A DNA stretch of 59,569 bases from Bacteroidaceae bacterium (GCA_017448965.1 JAFSKK010000034.1:1-59569), one strand, 5' to 3'. Positions 31,222 through 39,810 are shown, counted from the stretch's first letter. The notes: a model not told the origin generated them from the sequence alone. Numbers and translations: made by a program.

Positions 31222-33111
31222 TTATTTCTGCTCCAAAGCCTTGTCAATTTCTGCCTTGATGGCTTCCAGCACCCTGTCGCTGAAACCCACCTGATGCCAC
31301 ACCTGCCGACCTGTGCGGTCGAAGAGCAAGTATTGCGGGATGCCGCCCTCGACGGTGAAGCAGGGAAGCTGGCGCCAGAGGGACGTGGGAAGACGATAGT
31401 GGAGACCGGGGATGCTGAGCACGTGCTCATTCCATTGGTTCATCGGACTCGACTCGTCGGTGAGATAGACGAAGACGATGTCCTGCCCCTTCAGCTGTTC
31501 CTTCAGCGGCTCCATCTTCTTGATGCCATTGAGGCAAGGTCCGCACCATGTCGCCCAAAGGTCGATGAAGACTGCCTTGCCAGGATGTTGGGCGACAATC
31601 GTCGGCAGGAACTGGTCGGCGGGCACGTCGGGCGTGGGCATCATGCGGTCTTTCGCTTCACGTTCCAACCGCCCGACAAGGACACGGGTGCTGTCGTTGA
31701 AGGCTCGGAGCACAGGCTGAAAGTAAGGATGGGAGGCGAGAATCACGCTGTCGGGCTGCACCTTGCCAAGTTTCATCTTCTTGCCAATCTCATACGCCTC
31801 GGCAAAACCTTTCAGCCGCTCATACACCTCGCCGTGGTTGAGTCCGTTGGCTTCGAGATAAGGGAAAGGCAAACGGTCGGGTTCTGTGGGCAGATAGTAG
31901 GTGCGACCGTCGCGATAGAGCTGCAGGTCTTTGGCATGAGGGTCGATGAGAGTGTAGGTCTCTTTCAGCGTGGCGAAAGTGCTGTCAGCGTTGGCAGGTT
32001 TCATCTTCCAAGAGAGGAACTTGACATAGTTGTGGCGGAGTTTCAAGTAGCAGTTATCAACCAGCAACGAGAGGAAGTCTTTCTGCCGACGGGTGTAGTC
32101 AGCGCGCCGCATCAAGCCTTGCCGCAAGGTGTCGAGGCTTTGCCACAACTGCTCACTCCATTCTGCGAAGGTTTGTCCGTCAGTGCAGGGTGGAAGTTCG
32201 GGCAGATAGCCATAAACCAGCATCTGATTCTCCAGCAGGGCTTGGTTGAGGTCGCCAAGTGTGCCGCTGATGCGGTAATAGTCGTGCTCCGATGGTTTGC
32301 CCGCGGCAAAGTCATGGTCGCGAGCATAACAAGCGTTTATATCCACTTCGAGCGTTAAGGTTTCGCCCGGGATGAGAATCAGGGGGAACTGGTTTCTGAA
32401 GCCGCTGGTGTCAATCCATCCATCAGCCACGAAAAGCGGAGAGGTCGTCATATAGGCAGGATGGCAATACTCCGTGATGGAGTCAAGGAACTGCGTCCGA
32501 CTATCAAAATTGCCAGTAATGGGGTCACGACTCATATCACCCACATAACTAATGACTCCGCCACCGTGTACAATGAGGGTTGCCCTTGCCTCGCCATACG
32601 TCGGTGTCAGCGGCTTCAACGGCTCGCCATTGTCCGTAAAGGGCTGATAAGGAGGGAGGGCAGAGGGATAGAGTCGGTTGTCGAGCCGAATGCCGTAGGT
32701 TCGCCACGATCTATCGGTATCGCCCTCGATGTAGTCGAATATCTTTGCCTCTTTGGGCAACGGCTCGAAGGTCAGGATGAGGGAGTCTTGCTGTTCGTTC
32801 TTCTCATACGTCCTGCCGATTTCAAACGCCTCGTCCGCCAGCACCTTCGTCCCCTCATGCGTGAGGATGCGACCGCCCTTGTAGGCATACACCTTTCCGT
32901 CGCACTCCAGTCGCGCCCCCATCATGCTCCACTGCCGCCAATGAGCACAACGAGCATGGAAATGCACGATGGTCTCTTTCTTGCCCACTTCCACCTTCAC
33001 GGGATCCATATCCCCACTGGTGGACCTGAATGCAGGGCGTTCATACACCTTGTTCTTTGCCTGTGCCGACATCGTCAGCAACAGGGCAAACAGAAATAGA
33101 AACTTTTTCAT
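31222..33111 (-). CDS. TlpA-like exported thioredoxin-fold protein
   Basis: 629 residues. Signal peptide MKKFLFLFALLLTMSAQAK, a long N-terminal region of unknown fold (about 20-490), and a C-terminal TlpA/AhpC-type thioredoxin domain (about 495-629) with VFIDLWATWCGPCLNG, the WCGPC redox motif, and the GGIPQYLLFD cis-Pro region. Family members reduce disulfides on periplasmic proteins. It is a close paralogue of the protein at 34384-36180 (same N-terminal block, shared LADEAFEIG, LPYLEANGL-type and GKVQPDSVILA segments), so the locus arose by tandem duplication. Confidence 0.85.
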   Translation of the reverse strand: MKKFLFLFALLLTMSAQAKNKVYERPAFRSTSGDMDPVKVEVGKKETIVHFHARCAHWRQWSMMGARLECDGKVYAYKGGRILTHEGTKVLADEAFEIGRTYEKNEQQDSLILTFEPLPKEAKIFDYIEGDTDRSWRTYGIRLDNRLYPSALPPYQPFTDNGEPLKPLTPTYGEARATLIVHGGGVISYVGDMSRDPITGNFDSRTQFLDSITEYCHPAYMTTSPLFVADGWIDTSGFRNQFPLILIPGETLTLEVDINACYARDHDFAAGKPSEHDYYRISGTLGDLNQALLENQMLVYGYLPELPPCTDGQTFAEWSEQLWQSLDTLRQGLMRRADYTRRQKDFLSLLVDNCYLKLRHNYVKFLSWKMKPANADSTFATLKETYTLIDPHAKDLQLYRDGRTYYLPTEPDRLPFPYLEANGLNHGEVYERLKGFAEAYEIGKKMKLGKVQPDSVILASHPYFQPVLRAFNDSTRVLVGRLEREAKDRMMPTPDVPADQFLPTIVAQHPGKAVFIDLWATWCGPCLNGIKKMEPLKEQLKGQDIVFVYLTDESSPMNQWNEHVLSIPGLHYRLPTSLWRQLPCFTVEGGIPQYLLFDRTGRQVWHQVGFSDRVLEAIKAEIDKALEQK

Positions 33112-33367
33112 GTTGGTTTTATGGTTGAATGTTTAGTATTTCGTTGACAAAGTCGTGTCCTTTTCACCGTTTCCTCCATATCCTGCTCTGACGAAACGCC
33201 AATGCCTCGTGTTCCCCTCTTTCACTGCCTCAAAACCGACGTCGGGGACATCGGTCGACCGACATCGGGGACATCGGTTCACCGACATCGGGGACGTCGG
33301 TTTAGAGGCTGTGGAAGCATCGTTTTGGAGGATGTGGCAGGATGGACTTGGAGGTGCTTTAACTGCC
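33112..33367. other. Intergenic region with a triple-palindrome array
   Basis: 255 bp. No good TAnnTTTG box was seen before the gene at 33111. The region holds the triple 19-bp palindrome array and its AGAGGCTGTGGAA border (33236-33316); nothing else recognisable. Confidence 0.6.
33236..33316. repeat. Triple 19-bp palindrome array with AGAGGCTGTGGAA border
   Basis: Three units (33236-33254, 33259-33277, 33282-33300) of the form CCGAyGTCGGGGACrTCGG, with 4-bp spacers and 23-bp period. GACGTCGG-type arms flank a GGG centre. Immediately after comes TTTAGAGGCTGTGGAA (33301-33316). The same border occurs at two other arrays in this window. Confidence 0.9.
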
Positions 33368-34375
33368 TTATTGCAGGTGCTTCTCTATTTCATCCTTGAA
33401 GTGCAGTTCTGCCCCGTCGGCAAAACCGATTTGATGGAGGACCTGCTTACCCTGACGGTCATAGAGGAAATACTGAGGGATGCCGCTAAAAGCAACGATG
33501 CAGGGCAGTTGGTCCCAATACTCGTTAGGCAGCATCAGATGGTAACCCTTGGTGTTGGCCACGCTCTTTTTCCAGAGTTCTTTATCACTCGTTTCGTTCG
33601 TCAGATAGACAAACACCACGTCCTTGCCCTTCAGTTCCTCCTTCATGGGTGCCATCTTTGCTATACCATCCTTGCAGGGGCCACACCACGTTGCCCACAG
33701 GTCGATGAAGACCACTTTTCCTGGGAACATGCCAGCGATGGCTTCGATGCAATGGTCGGGCGTAGCATCGGGCATTGGCAGGATATTCAGGTCGGTGGGA
33801 GTCTGCACCGTCTTGATGAGGCTGATGTTGTGGATGTCATTGGAGAAGTCGAACACGGTTGCATCGGCAGGCAAGGGGTCGAACCACAGCACCAACGAAT
33901 CGGCCAAACTGGTGTGCTCGTATTTCTTGTTCTCCACAAAAGGCTCTTCTTTAGGCACAAGGGACGTGAAGACAGTATCGCCTTTGCTATTGTAGAATGG
34001 TATCGTCTCATCCTTCTCGTAGGCAGGCTTTCCTTGCCCCCATGTGCTGATACGTCGTCCCCCTCGTAATGCATACTTTTTGTTATTGGCTTTCAGCCAA
34101 ATGTTGTACATCTCAAACGATGAAAAGTTGGTGTTCGCACTCAGGTGTACTATCGTGGCCGTATCGGTCAGTTCCACACGTTTAGGCTCCAAATGAGCCA
34201 CTCCCTCCGGCTTGTCATAGTCGGGGTTTACAATCACTCTCGTTTGTGCCTGTGCCGACACCATCAGCAACAGGGCACTTAAAGTCGAAAAAATCTTTTT
34301 GCCTTTCAGGCGAAAATTCTCACGTTCGGCAGAGCAAACGAGTTTTCTCTGCTCTCTCTTAATCGAATCTTTCAT
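33368..34375 (-). CDS. TlpA-like exported thioredoxin-fold protein
   Basis: 335 residues. The thioredoxin domain (about 195-335) contains VFIDLWATWCGPCKDG and FSGIPQYFLYDRQGK. The N-terminal domain (about 45-190) carries HLEPKRVELTDTATIVHLSAN and resembles the first part of its larger neighbours. The signal peptide follows an unusually long charged stretch (MKDSIKREQRKLVCSAERENFRLKGKK), and no better in-frame ATG precedes the hydrophobic core. The gene starts 8 bp after the stop of the 598-residue TlpA-like gene and is probably co-transcribed with it. Confidence 0.83.
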   Translation of the reverse strand: MKDSIKREQRKLVCSAERENFRLKGKKIFSTLSALLLMVSAQAQTRVIVNPDYDKPEGVAHLEPKRVELTDTATIVHLSANTNFSSFEMYNIWLKANNKKYALRGGRRISTWGQGKPAYEKDETIPFYNSKGDTVFTSLVPKEEPFVENKKYEHTSLADSLVLWFDPLPADATVFDFSNDIHNISLIKTVQTPTDLNILPMPDATPDHCIEAIAGMFPGKVVFIDLWATWCGPCKDGIAKMAPMKEELKGKDVVFVYLTNETSDKELWKKSVANTKGYHLMLPNEYWDQLPCIVAFSGIPQYFLYDRQGKQVLHQIGFADGAELHFKDEIEKHLQ

Positions 34376-34383
34376 GTGTTTTC

Positions 34384-36180
34384 TTATTTTAATGCTTTTT
34401 CTATTTCTTTTCCAATCTCCTCCAACACCTCATTGCTGAAACCTGTCTGTTCCCACACCCGTTTGCCCGTGCGGTCGTAGAAATAATATTGAGGAATGGC
34501 ACCAAGGCCAGGAATCTGCTGCCAGAGGGAGGAAGGGATGCGGTAGTGCAGCCCTGGGATGCTGAGCACGTGCTTGTTCCATTCGTCCATGGGGCTGGAT
34601 TCGTTGGTCAGATAGATGAAGACGATGTCCTGTCCCTTCAGTTGTTCCTTCATCGGCTCCATCGCCTCGATGCCTTTCTTGCAGGGGCCGCACCAAGTGG
34701 CCCAGAAGTCGAAGAAGACTGCCTTGCCGGGGTGTTGTGCAACGATGGTCTCCAGCAGTTTGTCACCCGTCACATCGGGCGTGGGCATCATGCGGTCTTT
34801 CGCCTCACGTTGCAACCGCTCCACGATGACACGGGTGCTGTCGTTGAAGGCATGAAGCACGGGCTGAAAGTAGGGATGGGCAGCAAGAATCACGCTGTCG
34901 GGCTGCACCTTGCCTTGCCGCATCTTCTCACCTATCTTTTGTGCCTCGGCAAAGCCCTTCAACAACTCGTACACCTCACCGTGGTCAAGCCCGTTGGCTT
35001 CGAGATAGGGCAAGCGGCTTGCTTGTGGCGGCAGGTAGTAGGAACGGCCATCGCGGAAGAGAATCAGGTCACGGGCATGAGCATCAACGAGCGTGTGTTC
35101 CTGCACGGTGCGCACATAGTAGTCCTCTAAGAGTAATCGCAGGAAGTCTTGCTGGCGGCGCGTGTAGCCACAACGTTCTATCACGCCCCGACGCAGGGTG
35201 TCGAGGCTTTGCCACAGCGCATCACACCATGCCGACACATCCTCACCTTCCGTGTAGGTGGGTGTTCCGTTGATGTAGCGGTAATGCAGGAACTCGTTCT
35301 CCAAGAGCACCTGTTCGAGGTCGCCCAAGGTGCCCCCCACCCGATAGCAGTCGCGCAAGGCGGGTTTGCCTGCCGCAAAGTCGCTTCCGATGGCAATGCA
35401 GGCTGCGCCATCGACATCGAGCATGAGGGTCTCGCCGGGAATGAGTATCATGGGAAACTGGTTGAACGGGCCGTATACGGTCTGGAAGCGGACGAAGACA
35501 GGGCGTGTCGCCACATCAGCGGGATGGCAATAGATGAGCGTGGAGTCGCCCTCGTAGCGGCTTCTTGAATCATAGTCGCCCGTGATGGGATGACGGCTGG
35601 GGTCGCCGAAATAATCGAAGTCGTCGCCTCCGTGCAAGGTGAGGGTTGCGGTTGCCTCGCCATGCTTCAAAGTCAACGGTTTCAGCGGTTCTCCGTTGTC
35701 AACAGGTTTCTGATAGGGAGGGAGGACGAGGGGATAGAGTTGGTTGTCAAGCCGGATGCCGTAAATCTTCCATGAACTCTCATTATCACTTTCCAGGTAG
35801 TCGAAGGTCTTTGCTTCCTTGGGCAGTGGCTCGAAGGTCAGAATGAGGGAGTCCTGCTGTGCGTTCTTCGGGTACTTCCTCCCTATCTCAAACGCTTCAT
35901 CAGCCAACACCGTGGTGCCATCGTGGGTGATAATCCGTCCATGCTGATAGGCACAGGTCTTTCCGCTACTCTCCAACCGTGCCCCGACCATGCTCCAGTC
36001 GCGCCAATGGGCGCAGTCCACACGGAAATGCACGATGGTCGCTTTCTTCGTCAGTTCCACTTTCACAGGGATGATACTGCCCGTATTTGTTGACTTGAAG
36101 GCAGGGCGGTCTATCACCCTGTCTTTTGCCTGTGCCGACACCGCCAGCAACAAGGCAAATAGCAATAGCATCTTTTTCAT
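34384..36180 (-). CDS. TlpA-like exported thioredoxin-fold protein
   Basis: 598 residues. Signal peptide MKKMLLLFALLLAVSAQAK. Extended N-terminal region of unknown fold (about 20-460) and C-terminal thioredoxin domain with VFFDFWATWCGPCKKG and GAIPQYYFYDRTGK. It is highly similar along its length to the 629-residue protein at 31222-33111, minus ~30 internal residues. The thiol-disulfide role in the periplasm is inferred from the intact WCGPC site. Confidence 0.85.
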   Translation of the reverse strand: MKKMLLLFALLLAVSAQAKDRVIDRPAFKSTNTGSIIPVKVELTKKATIVHFRVDCAHWRDWSMVGARLESSGKTCAYQHGRIITHDGTTVLADEAFEIGRKYPKNAQQDSLILTFEPLPKEAKTFDYLESDNESSWKIYGIRLDNQLYPLVLPPYQKPVDNGEPLKPLTLKHGEATATLTLHGGDDFDYFGDPSRHPITGDYDSRSRYEGDSTLIYCHPADVATRPVFVRFQTVYGPFNQFPMILIPGETLMLDVDGAACIAIGSDFAAGKPALRDCYRVGGTLGDLEQVLLENEFLHYRYINGTPTYTEGEDVSAWCDALWQSLDTLRRGVIERCGYTRRQQDFLRLLLEDYYVRTVQEHTLVDAHARDLILFRDGRSYYLPPQASRLPYLEANGLDHGEVYELLKGFAEAQKIGEKMRQGKVQPDSVILAAHPYFQPVLHAFNDSTRVIVERLQREAKDRMMPTPDVTGDKLLETIVAQHPGKAVFFDFWATWCGPCKKGIEAMEPMKEQLKGQDIVFIYLTNESSPMDEWNKHVLSIPGLHYRIPSSLWQQIPGLGAIPQYYFYDRTGKRVWEQTGFSNEVLEEIGKEIEKALK

Positions 36181-36245
36181 ATTGGTTAGTTTTAGGTTTT
36201 TTACTATAAGATTTTTCTGCTCCTTCGCCTCCGTTGGAGGCTTGG

Positions 36246-36344
36246 AAAAACGATAATTACCAATAATTGACGATAATTTGTTCCAATAATAAAAAATGAA
36301 TTTTCGGATAGAATTATCGTCAATTATTGGTAATTATCGTTTTT
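36246..36344. repeat. Perfect 33-bp inverted repeat made of 10-bp units
   Basis: Positions 36246-36278 and 36312-36344 are exact inverted copies with a 33-nt loop. Each arm contains three ~10-bp units (AATTATCGTC, AATTATTGGT, AATTATCGTT in one orientation). The right arm encodes the last residues of the 360-residue TlpA gene, whose stop is at 36320. T runs flank it on both strands, so it may terminate transcription. Confidence 0.9.
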
Positions 36345-37402
36345 TGAGACACCTTGGTGTCGAGAGCCAACAACTCGTTGAGTCGCCGCTTTGCATCGTT
36401 CAAAGGACTTCCATCTTTCTGTTCCAGCGAACTGTAAACAGTATTTCCGTCTCTATCGAGGATGTAGAAGAAGGGGACAAAGCCGTTGTTAAAGAGGATT
36501 GGGCGTGGTCGTCCTTCCGTAGTGCCATCGAATTTGCAGGACAGGTTTGCCCACTCGTATTGGGGAGCCTCGTTCACCGCTTTCAGCCATGCGGAACGGT
36601 CGTCATCGATGGTCACGCTGACGAAAGCCACACGGTCGCCACATTCCTTATAATAGGCTATCAAGTCGGGAATCTCCGCACGGCAAGGACCGCACCAACT
36701 TGCCCATAGGTTCAAGAGCATATACTCCTTTCCGCCCAAGCATTCCTCAAAGGAATGGGCTTTCCCTGCCGTGTCCCATAATGGGAAGAGTCTTGCCACC
36801 CCACCTTTCTCTTTCCGAGACGAGATGAGCTGCTGCAATTCCTGACCTCGATCTGAAGCGCGCAAGGATTCGGAGAAACAATCCAGTGCCCTCTGCAAGG
36901 TGTCGGCATTCCACGAGTTCGACAAGAGATACAATGCCTGCAGGCTTTGCGAATGAGCTTTCAGGAAGTCCTCACTCCGAAAGCGTTGAGGATCATTGAA
37001 GAATACATCATTGGCCTCAAAATCGCCATACTCGTCAGCGATGGCTCCGACGGATACAGGGGATGGAAGAGAATCGAACGTAATCACCGTGCGACCATGC
37101 CCCAGGGGGATGCTTCCCCATCGGGCATGCTCTCCTTGCACCGCCAGCCACACCGTGCTGTCGGCATCCAGTGCTTTCAGATACCTCAGCGTGAGCGTAG
37201 TTGGCAGATTCGTCTTTTTCATCACCAACTTTCCGTCCACAATCGGGAACGTATCACACGGGGTTTCTTCCGTGCCAGATGCAACCCTCACAAAGCCTTC
37301 CGTGCCCGTGGGGAAGATGACCTCCAGCACATCTTCAGTCGGTGTCGTGTACTGACACGACAACAGGCTAAAACACAAAGCCGCCATCAAAACCTTTTTC
37401 AT
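36320..37402 (-). CDS. TlpA-like lipoprotein with DUF4369-type N-terminal domain
   Basis: 360 residues. Lipoprotein signal MKKVLMAALCFSLLSC (Cys16). An N-terminal beta domain (about 25-115) of DUF4369 type, a helical linker, and a C-terminal thioredoxin domain (about 215-345) with LLNLWASWCGPCRAE and VPFFYILDRDGN. Such proteins are membrane-anchored thiol reductases. Its upstream region shares operator-like repeats and exact spacing with the amber-interrupted TlpA gene at 15176-16237, suggesting common control. Its 3' end runs into a 33-bp inverted repeat. Confidence 0.87.
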   Translation of the reverse strand: MKKVLMAALCFSLLSCQYTTPTEDVLEVIFPTGTEGFVRVASGTEETPCDTFPIVDGKLVMKKTNLPTTLTLRYLKALDADSTVWLAVQGEHARWGSIPLGHGRTVITFDSLPSPVSVGAIADEYGDFEANDVFFNDPQRFRSEDFLKAHSQSLQALYLLSNSWNADTLQRALDCFSESLRASDRGQELQQLISSRKEKGGVARLFPLWDTAGKAHSFEECLGGKEYMLLNLWASWCGPCRAEIPDLIAYYKECGDRVAFVSVTIDDDRSAWLKAVNEAPQYEWANLSCKFDGTTEGRPRPILFNNGFVPFFYILDRDGNTVYSSLEQKDGSPLNDAKRRLNELLALDTKVSQKTIITNN

Positions 37403-37490
37403 GTTTATTTATTCATTTGAATTTGTACCTACATCATTGTATCGTTCATGAAAGTGAAGAGGGTCTGAACCTTCAGCATCAAAATCGCCA

Positions 37491-37498
37491 CAAAGGTA
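37491..37498 (-). promoter_or_regulatory. -7 promoter box for the TlpA-like lipoprotein gene
   Basis: TACCTTTG on the minus strand with a TTTGG -33 element 20 bp upstream, the same layout as at 16280-16287. Confidence 0.75.
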
Positions 37499-37529
37499 GA
37501 GCAATCTTCTTCACCTTTCCAAATATCGG

Positions 37530-37589
37530 AGTTGACAAATAGTTGACTTTTACGGGATGAAACAAAAAAGGAGTTTGCAAATAGTTTGC
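37530..37589 (-). promoter_or_regulatory. Putative operator: two pairs of 11-bp-spaced direct repeats
   Basis: AGTTGAC at 37530 and 37541, AGTTTGC at 37572 and 37583. Repeats within a pair are 11 bp apart and the pairs 42 bp apart. The first repeat is 32 bp beyond the -7 box. The second pair also forms the terminator hairpin of the upstream gene. Confidence 0.6.
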
Positions 37590-37598
37590 AAACTCCTT
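37568..37598 (-). terminator. Intrinsic terminator of the membrane HTH regulator gene
   Basis: Perfect 14-bp stem AAGGAGTTTGCAAA/TTTGCAAACTCCTT with a 3-nt loop, followed by TTTTTT on the minus strand, 32 bp after the stop codon. Confidence 0.85.
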
Positions 37599-37629
37599 GT
37601 AATCGTCTTATAATAAGAAAGATATGTTA

Positions 37630-38625
37630 TTACAGCGACAAGATGAATTCGTCCCAATCTTTTCCGCTACCATCCTTGCCAAAAACCTTCTTGTAGAGGC
37701 GGCGACGAGTGGTACTGATGGTGCTCTTATCTTTGTTCAACACTGTAGCTATCTCTACAGGTGCCGTGCGTATCTTGAGCAACATGCACACTTGCCACTC
37801 AATGGGCGAGAGGTTGTAAAGGCTGTAAAGGCTGCTGCTGAAATGAGGATAGACAACCTTCAGTTGCCGCTCCAGTTCCTTCCACTCGGTGGGCTTGATA
37901 TTCTCCCCTGCCTCGATGCGACGACGCAACGCCATATAGTAGTCCGACTGATAGAACTCGGTCTCCACCTGTTTCATGGCATCGGCCACCACCACAGGAC
38001 GCAAGGCGCGTTCCTCTTCAATCTCTGCCAGTTTCTTCTCTATCTCACGTTTCCGTTTCCGCAGACGATAGACATAGACCGCCACACCGACTGCCACCAC
38101 ACTCATACACATTATTATATATAGAAACAGGGCGCGCTCGTTCTTCAACTTACGTTCGGTGGTGGAGAGCACATAGTGCTTGACGGGCGCTTCGCTCTCG
38201 TCGGGATATTTGCGCACCAACTGCCGTATCTCTTCCTTGCGCTCTTCGGTCATGGTGTTGGAACGCACCATGAGTTCTTGATAGCCATTGAACTCGGTGA
38301 TGAAGGTGGTGTCGTCGATGACGTGGAAGGGCATTACTCTGTCACGTTCCATATAGACGGAGTCGTTCAGCCGATACTTGCCCATCTCGTGGGCGATGAT
38401 GAGCATGTCGTCACCCACGGCATGGAGTTGCACGGTGTAGTAGGTGCTGTCGGAGTCGTAGATTTTGCACCGCGTGTATTGGGTGTAGATGGAGGGTGTC
38501 ATCCTCCCGTCGGGCGCTGTCTCGCTCTTCAGCATCCACACACCCACAATGGAGAAGTCTTTTCGGCCTGCCCAGCAGCACAGCGGCAGCAGGCACAGCA
38601 TCCATGTTGCAAACAGGGTTCTCAT
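37630..38625 (-). CDS. Membrane-anchored protein with cytoplasmic HTH domain
   Basis: 331 residues. Signal peptide (about 1-20), an exported domain of lipocalin-like size (about 22-150, VGVWMLKSETAPDGRMTPS, TQYTRCKIYDSD), one membrane helix (about 166-188, ALFLYIIMCMSVVAVGVAVYVY), a basic coiled coil (about 190-215), and a C-terminal HTH region with LSPIEWQVCMLLKIRTAPVEIATVLNKDKSTISTTRRRLYKKVFG (about 268-312), similar to LuxR-type winged or four-helix DNA-binding domains. The layout is that of a one-component transmembrane regulator. It overlaps the preceding glycosyltransferase gene by 4 bp. Confidence 0.78.
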   Translation of the reverse strand: MRTLFATWMLCLLPLCCWAGRKDFSIVGVWMLKSETAPDGRMTPSIYTQYTRCKIYDSDSTYYTVQLHAVGDDMLIIAHEMGKYRLNDSVYMERDRVMPFHVIDDTTFITEFNGYQELMVRSNTMTEERKEEIRQLVRKYPDESEAPVKHYVLSTTERKLKNERALFLYIIMCMSVVAVGVAVYVYRLRKRKREIEKKLAEIEEERALRPVVVADAMKQVETEFYQSDYYMALRRRIEAGENIKPTEWKELERQLKVVYPHFSSSLYSLYNLSPIEWQVCMLLKIRTAPVEIATVLNKDKSTISTTRRRLYKKVFGKDGSGKDWDEFILSL

Positions 38626-39668
38626 GGTTTCATTCCTTTCATGAGTGCATCGAAGGTCTTTCGTCCTTTCACGTAATATTGCCAGAGGAGGGAGAACTCG
38701 ACACGTTCGGGCACTCGTTCGTTGGTGCGGAGTTGCTGGATGTGGCGACGGTCTTTGTCGAAGTCGGGGCGCATCTTGTGGAAGGCACGACGTGCCTTGA
38801 AGACGGCGGAGCAGTTCTTCGCATCGCCCTTGAGCAGGAACTGGAGGGCAGCGAGATAGTCGAGCAGGCGACGCACCCGCATGACGGGCTTCAACTCTTT
38901 GTCGGGCAGATTCTTGTAGAGCATGAGCAGGTTGTTGCGGAAGTTGAGGAAGGTCTTGCGCGGATTGCCCTGATTGAGCGTGGCTCCACCCAAATGGTAG
39001 GCTTGGCTCTCCACTATGCAGACGATGCTCTTGCCCATGGTGCGGAGTCGCCAGCAGAGGTCAATCTCCTCCATGTGGGCAAAGAAACGGCTGTCCAGCC
39101 CTCCACTTGCCTTCCAATCGGATGCACGCACCATCAATGCGGCTCCCGTGCCCCAAAGCAATGGCACAATCTCATCGTATTGCCCTTTGTCCTGCTCCAC
39201 CGTGTCCATCACACGACCACGACAGAAGGGATAGCCGTATTTGTCGAGATAGCCTCCTGCAGCACCAGCATACTCGAACCAGCCCACGCGCTGGGCGTTC
39301 TTTTCTCTCAATGCAAGCAGTTTGGGTTGGCAGACTGCACATTCGGGGTGCCCATCCATATACTGAATCATGGGTGCATTCCAATCCTTCTGCCTGATCT
39401 CCACATCGGAGTTAAGCAGCAGGTAATATTCATAGTCGGGCAACTGTGCCAAAGCACGGTTGTAACCCTCGGCAAATCCGAAGTTCTGTTCGAGGACAAT
39501 GACGGGGACATCGGGAAACTCCTTGAGAAGCATCTGCACGCTCCCATCGGTGGAGGCATTGTCTGCCACAATGACATCGCCCACGCTGTTCTCAATGACA
39601 GAGGGCAAATACTGGCGCATCATCTCAGCACCGTTCCAATTCAATATGACTATCGCAAGTTTATTCAT
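38622..39668 (-). CDS. Family 2 glycosyltransferase
   Basis: 348 residues from ATG 39668. The frame extends upstream, but into the promoter box at 39690-39697, so the inner ATG is used. GT-A fold motifs: LAIVILNWNGAEMM at the N-terminus, VIVADNASTDGSVQ (nucleotide-binding Asp), YYLLLNSDVEI (DxD-like), and a C-terminal helical region without membrane spans. The enzyme transfers a sugar to a surface glycan or lipid acceptor in the cytoplasm; specificity is not readable, though rhamnosyl-type GT2 enzymes have the same N-terminus (VILNWNG). Confidence 0.9.
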   Translation of the reverse strand: MNKLAIVILNWNGAEMMRQYLPSVIENSVGDVIVADNASTDGSVQMLLKEFPDVPVIVLEQNFGFAEGYNRALAQLPDYEYYLLLNSDVEIRQKDWNAPMIQYMDGHPECAVCQPKLLALREKNAQRVGWFEYAGAAGGYLDKYGYPFCRGRVMDTVEQDKGQYDEIVPLLWGTGAALMVRASDWKASGGLDSRFFAHMEEIDLCWRLRTMGKSIVCIVESQAYHLGGATLNQGNPRKTFLNFRNNLLMLYKNLPDKELKPVMRVRRLLDYLAALQFLLKGDAKNCSAVFKARRAFHKMRPDFDKDRRHIQQLRTNERVPERVEFSLLWQYYVKGRKTFDALMKGMKP

Positions 39669-39689
39669 GAATTCTGCAACAACTTGTTG

Positions 39690-39697
39690 CAAAGTTA
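39690..39697 (-). promoter_or_regulatory. -7 promoter box for the glycosyltransferase gene
   Basis: TAACTTTG followed by C on the minus strand, 22 bp before ATG 39668. Confidence 0.7.
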
Positions 39698-39730
39698 CGG
39701 TTTTCGTCCGATTTATACAACTTTTATAAT

Positions 39731-39810
39731 AAATCTGTTCAATCCGTCCAATCGTTCCGAAGGAACTTGTCTTATTAAAACATACCGCTTCGCGATGATT
39801 GAACAGATTT
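39731..39810. repeat. 14-bp inverted repeat enclosing smaller hairpins
   Basis: AAATCTGTTCAATC (39731-39744) pairs with GATTGAACAGATTT (39797-39810). Inside is GTTCC-GAA-GGAAC (39754-39766). The right arm reaches the mtaB stop. The left arm contains TGTTCAATCCG, the complement of the CGGATTGAACA unit repeated at 5192-5248. Confidence 0.8.

Noticed and set aside
33236-33316. CRISPR array for any of the 21-24 bp period repeats
   Set aside because: There are only three or four units, the spacers are 4-7 bp and no cas genes are present. Period and palindromes rule out CRISPR.
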